In this document: in pieces, positions 60,586-64,000 of the stretch | How positions within the stretch are numbered: the stretch's first letter is position 1 | Layout: each line of letters opens with the position of its first letter | Translations under genes and position numbers: made by a program | Assembly: GCF_030122845.1 (NCBI RefSeq) | Contig: NZ_CP126084.1 | Coordinates: 434,001-498,000 of the forward strand | DNA length: 64,000 nucleotides | DNA from: Paenibacillus woosongensis | GTDB taxonomy: Bacteria; Bacillota; Bacilli; Paenibacillales; Paenibacillaceae | Direction: 5' to 3' | The notes under the pieces: model-generated | The model's database searches: none | Told to the model about the DNA's origin: nothing | Seen by the model: only the letters and a program-made list of their open reading frames with translations

Positions 60586-62262
60586 ATGATGGCGAAGCCT
60601 AAGACAAAGAGTTTTGCAATGCTTCTCTGCGCGCTGCTGCTAGTTTTGTCGACAGCATGCTCCAGCGGAGGCGGAAGCAAGAACGGGAACGGCGCTGAGC
60701 AGCCGAATGGTGAGCAGCCGGCCGAGGAAGTGAAATTGACGGAAAATGATCCGGGCTGGAAAGTAGATACGTCGCCGATTACATTTGATTGGTATATTAA
60801 CTTTTCCTGGTTCCCGAACAAATGGGGCGTAGATATTACGAGTCAATACGTGACGGAGAAGACGGGGGTTAACATAAACTTCATCGTTCCGGCTGGTAAT
60901 GAGGCGGAGAAAATGAATACGATGATCGCTTCCGGCAACCTTCCGGACTTTATTACGCTGGGCTGGTATGAAGACGCTGTCAAGCAGATGATCGAGGGCG
61001 GCCTGGTGCTGCCGCTCAATGAGCTGGCCGATCAATATGATCCTTATTTCTATAAGGTAACGGACCCGGCGAAGGTTTCGTGGTATACGCAGGAGGACGG
61101 CAATATTTATGGATACCCGAACTCATCCTCCTCGCCTGAGGACTATAAGAAGTTCGGAGATAATCTGACTTCGACGCAGACATTCCTGGTGCGCAAGGAT
61201 ATGTATGAAGCGCTGGGCAGCCCGGATATGCGGACGCCGGAAGGATTTCTAAAGGCGCTTGATGATGCCAAGAAAATGTTCCCGAGCATTAACGGGCAGC
61301 CGCTGATTCCGCTGGGCATGTACGATTTCCACGAGAAGGGTAACGCGTCTTTCGAGCATTACATTCAGAATTTCCTGGCGGTGCCTCATGAGAAGGATGG
61401 CAAGCTGAACGACAGATTCACCGATCCTGATTTCGTAAAATGGCTGAAGACGATACGCAAAGCCAATGAAATGGGATTGCTGGCTAAGGATGTCTTCATC
61501 GATAAGCGTCCGCAAATGGAGGAGAAAATCGCTCAAGGCCGTTACTTTGCAATGCTGTACTCGCGGTCAGATTTAGCGGCCCAGCAAAACGCATTGTATG
61601 CTGAGGATCCGAATTCCGTATATATTGCGGTAGACGGTCCGGCGAACTCCAACCTGGATCAGCCAACGCTGGCGGGGCCATCGATTTCCGGCTGGACGGT
61701 CACTTTAATTTCCAAGAACGTGAAGGACAAAGCCCGGGCCATCCGTTTCCTTGATTACATGATTTCGGAAGAAGGCCAGCGGGATACCTTCCTCGGGAAG
61801 CAAGGCGTAACCTGGGATACGATCGATGGCAAGGATCAGTTCCTGCCGGAAGTCGAGGAATTGCTGAACAGCGACCGCAGCGCGTTCGATAAGAAGTATG
61901 GCGCTTCCCATACGTTCTGGATGCTGATGGATACGAACATGACTCCGGCCTGGGCGCCGCCGGCGGTTGAACCGTTCAAGCAAATGGAAGACTGGACTCG
62001 CGGTAAGACGGTGAGCCTCTCGCAATACGATCAGATCGATCCGGTCGGCAATTCCGACGAAGGCATTATGAATACGAAAATTTTGCAGGAATGGGGCAGG
62101 GTATTGCCTAAACTGCTGTTGGCCAAATCGGATGACGAGTTCGATCAAATCTGGGAGGCTTACTTGAAGAAGCGCGACGAGCTTGGCTTTGCTAAGGTTC
62201 AGGCATACAAGCAGCAGAAGTTCGAAGAGAATGTGAAGAAGCTTGCCGAATTTATTCAATAG
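60586..62262 (+). CDS. Extracellular solute-binding lipoprotein, LplA type
   Basis: Large binding lipoprotein of 558 residues. The signal peptide ends in lipobox LSTAC with lipidated C25, followed by a Gly/Ser/Asn-rich linker. The mature protein is of the long LplA type (FDWYINFSWFPNKWGVDITSQYVTEKTGVNINFIVPAG, DFITLGWYED, FAMLYSRSDL), about 100 residues longer than MalE-like proteins. AAAAGGGG precedes ATG 60586. It completes the importer with the two upstream permeases. The substrate is probably an oligosaccharide handled by the GH30 enzyme. Confidence 0.95.
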   Translation: MMAKPKTKSFAMLLCALLLVLSTACSSGGGSKNGNGAEQPNGEQPAEEVKLTENDPGWKVDTSPITFDWYINFSWFPNKWGVDITSQYVTEKTGVNINFIVPAGNEAEKMNTMIASGNLPDFITLGWYEDAVKQMIEGGLVLPLNELADQYDPYFYKVTDPAKVSWYTQEDGNIYGYPNSSSSPEDYKKFGDNLTSTQTFLVRKDMYEALGSPDMRTPEGFLKALDDAKKMFPSINGQPLIPLGMYDFHEKGNASFEHYIQNFLAVPHEKDGKLNDRFTDPDFVKWLKTIRKANEMGLLAKDVFIDKRPQMEEKIAQGRYFAMLYSRSDLAAQQNALYAEDPNSVYIAVDGPANSNLDQPTLAGPSISGWTVTLISKNVKDKARAIRFLDYMISEEGQRDTFLGKQGVTWDTIDGKDQFLPEVEELLNSDRSAFDKKYGASHTFWMLMDTNMTPAWAPPAVEPFKQMEDWTRGKTVSLSQYDQIDPVGNSDEGIMNTKILQEWGRVLPKLLLAKSDDEFDQIWEAYLKKRDELGFAKVQAYKQQKFEENVKKLAEFIQ

Positions 62263-62283
62263 GTGAATAGCTTGTTTTGCTAC

Positions 62284-62322
62284 GGGGTACCCCATTTCGG
62301 TCTTGGCCGAATGGGGGCCCCT
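62284..62322 (+). terminator. Hairpin after LplA-type gene
   Basis: GGGG-TA-CCCCATT(T)CGG pairs with CCGAATGGGGGCCCC around TCTTGG, followed by only TTT. A probable but weak terminator. Confidence 0.6.
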
Positions 62323-62362
62323 TTGGCCGTATTTTCAAGGATTATAGCTTTTTGATAAAATT

Positions 62363-62557
62363 CCATTTATATAAATGGATTTGTAGTAGTTAGTTTTTGC
62401 AATAGAGAAGGGAAGGTAGTTTTAAATGGATTTCATGTCGTTAGAAACAGAGGAATGGCCAATCATGGGCTGGATTCTTGATTTTAGGTGCGTGAAATCC
62501 ATCTAATCCCCTGAAATCTTCGCTTAGGGTGAATTTAGTTACAAGAATTCCATTTAG
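62363..62557. repeat. Cluster of AAATGGATTT...GTTAG repeats
   Basis: Units at 62371-62392 (+), 62423-62444 (+) and 62536-62557 (-), plus a partial minus copy at 62491-62504, share AAATGGATTT-(N)-GTTAG with the repeats at 34878-35066. A perfect palindrome CCATTTATATAAATGG lies at 62363-62378. No gene is seen in the 62263-62675 spacer. Confidence 0.65.
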
Positions 62558-62624
62558 TGTACCGACAGTTTGGTGAATGTCGTCTTGATGTAAGCATTTC
62601 AGTGTACCGACAGTTTGGTGAATG
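62556..62624 (+). promoter_or_regulatory. Two exact 24-bp direct repeats before the kinase gene
   Basis: Bases 62556-62579 and 62601-62624 are identical (beginning AGTGTACCGACAG, ending GGTGAATG), with starts 45 bp apart, each preceded by CATTT. They end 52 bp before the kinase ATG. They could be regulator sites. Confidence 0.75.
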
Positions 62625-62675
62625 CGACAGTGATTTTATATAGCGTATTTCCGCGCAGAACAGGAAGTGCAGAGG

Positions 62676-64000
62676 ATGAAGCAGCGTATGATGTCGGCTT
62701 TGCAGCCGGTTCTATTCTGGCTTAAGCGCAGATCGATGCAGAGCCGTCTGGTCACCGCATATATCGTCATTATTTTGATACCGAGCATCATTATCTCCAA
62801 TTATTTCTTCAATGAAATCAGCAAGACGTATACCCGGGATGCGGTGAAGCAGAGTCAATTTATGCTGGAGCTGGAGAAATTCCATATCCAGAAGCAGATT
62901 GAGGTGATGGACTCCGCAGCGCAGATTACGAGACTGGATCAGGAATTGATCGATTATTTAACCCTGAGCGAGGAGCCGGGAACGATCGAACTGTTGGAGC
63001 TTTCGCGGGGAACTTTTGCCGATTTCAGCCGGATTCAATTTAATAATCCCAGTATTCTCCATTGGCGGCTGTTCGGCAACAACCCCCTGATTCAGGAAAT
63101 ATGGCCGATTGTGTTCCAGGAGAAACGGATTGAGAAGGAGGCCTGGTTTGCTGAAGCAAGCGCGCTGGGCGGGGCGGAAATGTGGGTGTTCCAGGACGGC
63201 GACCGGGACATTATGAAGCGATATACGTCCGAGCCGAACGTCGATCAGCCGAAAATTTCCCTGCTGCGCGAAATCAATGAAGGGGGCAGGCATGTCGGCA
63301 TCATCAGCATCGAAATGCTGCTGAAGGAGTTTTCTCCGAAGACGTTTGCAGGCATTGGCGACGTTGATTACCAGATGATGATCATGGACGATAGCGGAAA
63401 GCTGTTCATGGATCAGCGGCGGAGCATATCCAGCGACAGTGAAGCGTTCGTGAAGGAAGTGCAGCGGCAGTTTGCCGGGCTGCAGCAAAGCGGCGAGGAG
63501 ACCAGCAGGTTCAATGTGGATGACCGGTCATATTTGATTACGGCTTCTCCGGTAGAACGGATTGGGGCTCACTTGATCAACGTGATATCCATGGAAGAGC
63601 CGATCAATCACATCGCGCAATTGAAGAAGCAAATTATCGCCGCCAACATTATTCTCATTCTCGTGCTCTCCATCATTACATATTTTTTGAATTCGATGAT
63701 ATTAAAAGGCTTAAGAAGACTGACGGATGCGATGAAAAAGGTGCGCAGGGGTGAGCTCAATACGACAGCTCCACGGCTTGAAGAGAGCGGAGAGGTCGGG
63801 GAGCTGGCGCATCACTTCAATAAATTGCTGCAAACGATTAACGAGCTGATCGCTCAGGGTGTGCGGAAACAGGCGATTACGAAGGAGGCGGAGCTGCGGA
63901 CGCTGTACAGCCAGATCGATTCGCATTTTCTGTACAACACGCTGGAGAATATCAAGATGCTGGCTGAGATCGAGAATCAGCGGACGATTTCCGATGTGCT
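62676..64000 (+). CDS. Sensor histidine kinase, YesM type, 3' end cut by window
   Basis: Open frame of 441 codons running off the window. A first helix (about 27-47, LVTAYIVIILIPSIIISNYFF), an extracellular sensor of about 245 residues, a second helix (about 313-333, IIAANIILILVLSIITYFLNS), a HAMP region (about 335-385) and the start of the kinase domain with H417 in YSQIDSHFLYNTLENIKML. The usual QINPHFLYN is QIDSHFLYN here. GCAGAGG precedes ATG 62676. A YesN-type response regulator and the ATPase domain are expected downstream. It probably senses the sugar imported by the adjacent LplABC system. Confidence 0.9.
   Translation, partial: MKQRMMSALQPVLFWLKRRSMQSRLVTAYIVIILIPSIIISNYFFNEISKTYTRDAVKQSQFMLELEKFHIQKQIEVMDSAAQITRLDQELIDYLTLSEEPGTIELLELSRGTFADFSRIQFNNPSILHWRLFGNNPLIQEIWPIVFQEKRIEKEAWFAEASALGGAEMWVFQDGDRDIMKRYTSEPNVDQPKISLLREINEGGRHVGIISIEMLLKEFSPKTFAGIGDVDYQMMIMDDSGKLFMDQRRSISSDSEAFVKEVQRQFAGLQQSGEETSRFNVDDRSYLITASPVERIGAHLINVISMEEPINHIAQLKKQIIAANIILILVLSIITYFLNSMILKGLRRLTDAMKKVRRGELNTTAPRLEESGEVGELAHHFNKLLQTINELIAQGVRKQAITKEAELRTLYSQIDSHFLYNTLENIKMLAEIENQRTISDV

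Overview
The window looks like a chromosomal segment of a spore-forming, low-to-mid-GC Firmicute, most likely a Paenibacillus-type species. The reasons are strong AGGAGG-type ribosome sites with frequent TTG and GTG starts, several sugar ABC transporters paired with YesM/YesN-type two-component systems, Spo0E- and Tgl-like sporulation genes, and best-recognised relatives in Bacillus (XynB, MelA, Ald, Tgl). The assignment is inferred from gene content, not from a marker gene. No rRNA, tRNA, prophage, insertion sequence or CRISPR array was seen.

Layout. 1-5.5 kb: a sucrose/fructan operon (binding protein cut by the window edge, two permeases, GH32 fructosidase, fructokinase). 5.5-10.7 kb, minus strand: Hsp20, then a three-gene chaperone operon of an HscC-like Hsp70, a J-domain/TPR membrane protein and a DUF1266 protein. 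10.9-17.4 kb: an SNF-type sodium symporter, an EamA exporter opposite a LysR regulator, alanine dehydrogenase, a small membrane protein, and an AraC regulator opposite an SRPBCC protein. 17.4-19.6 kb: an AT-rich island with two XRE regulators and a Spo0E-like phosphatase. 19.6-26.7 kb: an RDD membrane protein, a YesM/YesN pair and a sugar ABC operon with a good CcpA (cre) site. 27.2-33.7 kb: beta-xylosidase XynB opposite an AraC regulator, a second RDD protein, and an AraC regulator opposite alpha-galactosidase MelA. 33.7-35.5 kb: repeat-rich spacers around a probable PD-(D/E)XK nuclease/winged-helix protein. 35.5-38.1 kb, minus strand: a MBOAT / SGNH / microprotein operon resembling dltB-dltD-dltX but lacking dltA and dltC. 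38.4-51.4 kb: spore-coat transglutaminase Tgl, a TM2 protein, an aldo/keto reductase, a FabF-like synthase opposite an XRE/MmyB regulator, an LTA-synthase-family enzyme, a 1027-residue secreted repeat protein, a GNAT acetyltransferase, and an APH-like kinase overlapping a glycosyltransferase. 51.4-56.6 kb, minus strand: a MacAB-type efflux operon, then a LOV-GGDEF-EAL signalling protein. 57-64 kb: a GH30 glycosidase, an Lpl-type ABC importer, and a histidine kinase cut by the window end.

Functionally, much of the window takes up plant-type glycans (sucrose/fructan, xylo-oligosaccharides, alpha-galactosides, GH30 substrates). Imported oligosaccharides are cleaved inside the cell; none of the four hydrolases shows a signal peptide. 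Regulation appears to be by AraC proteins, YesM/YesN pairs and CcpA. A second theme is the cell envelope and spore: LTA-like polymer synthesis, MBOAT acylation, spore coat cross-linking, Spo0E.

The two most interesting items are the dlt-like acylation operon, whose 61-residue last gene ends in a FIYMNF motif, and the EAL protein, whose sensor is a LOV domain with serine in place of the photoactive cysteine. A dispersed ~25-bp repeat family is shared by two intergenic regions 27 kb apart.
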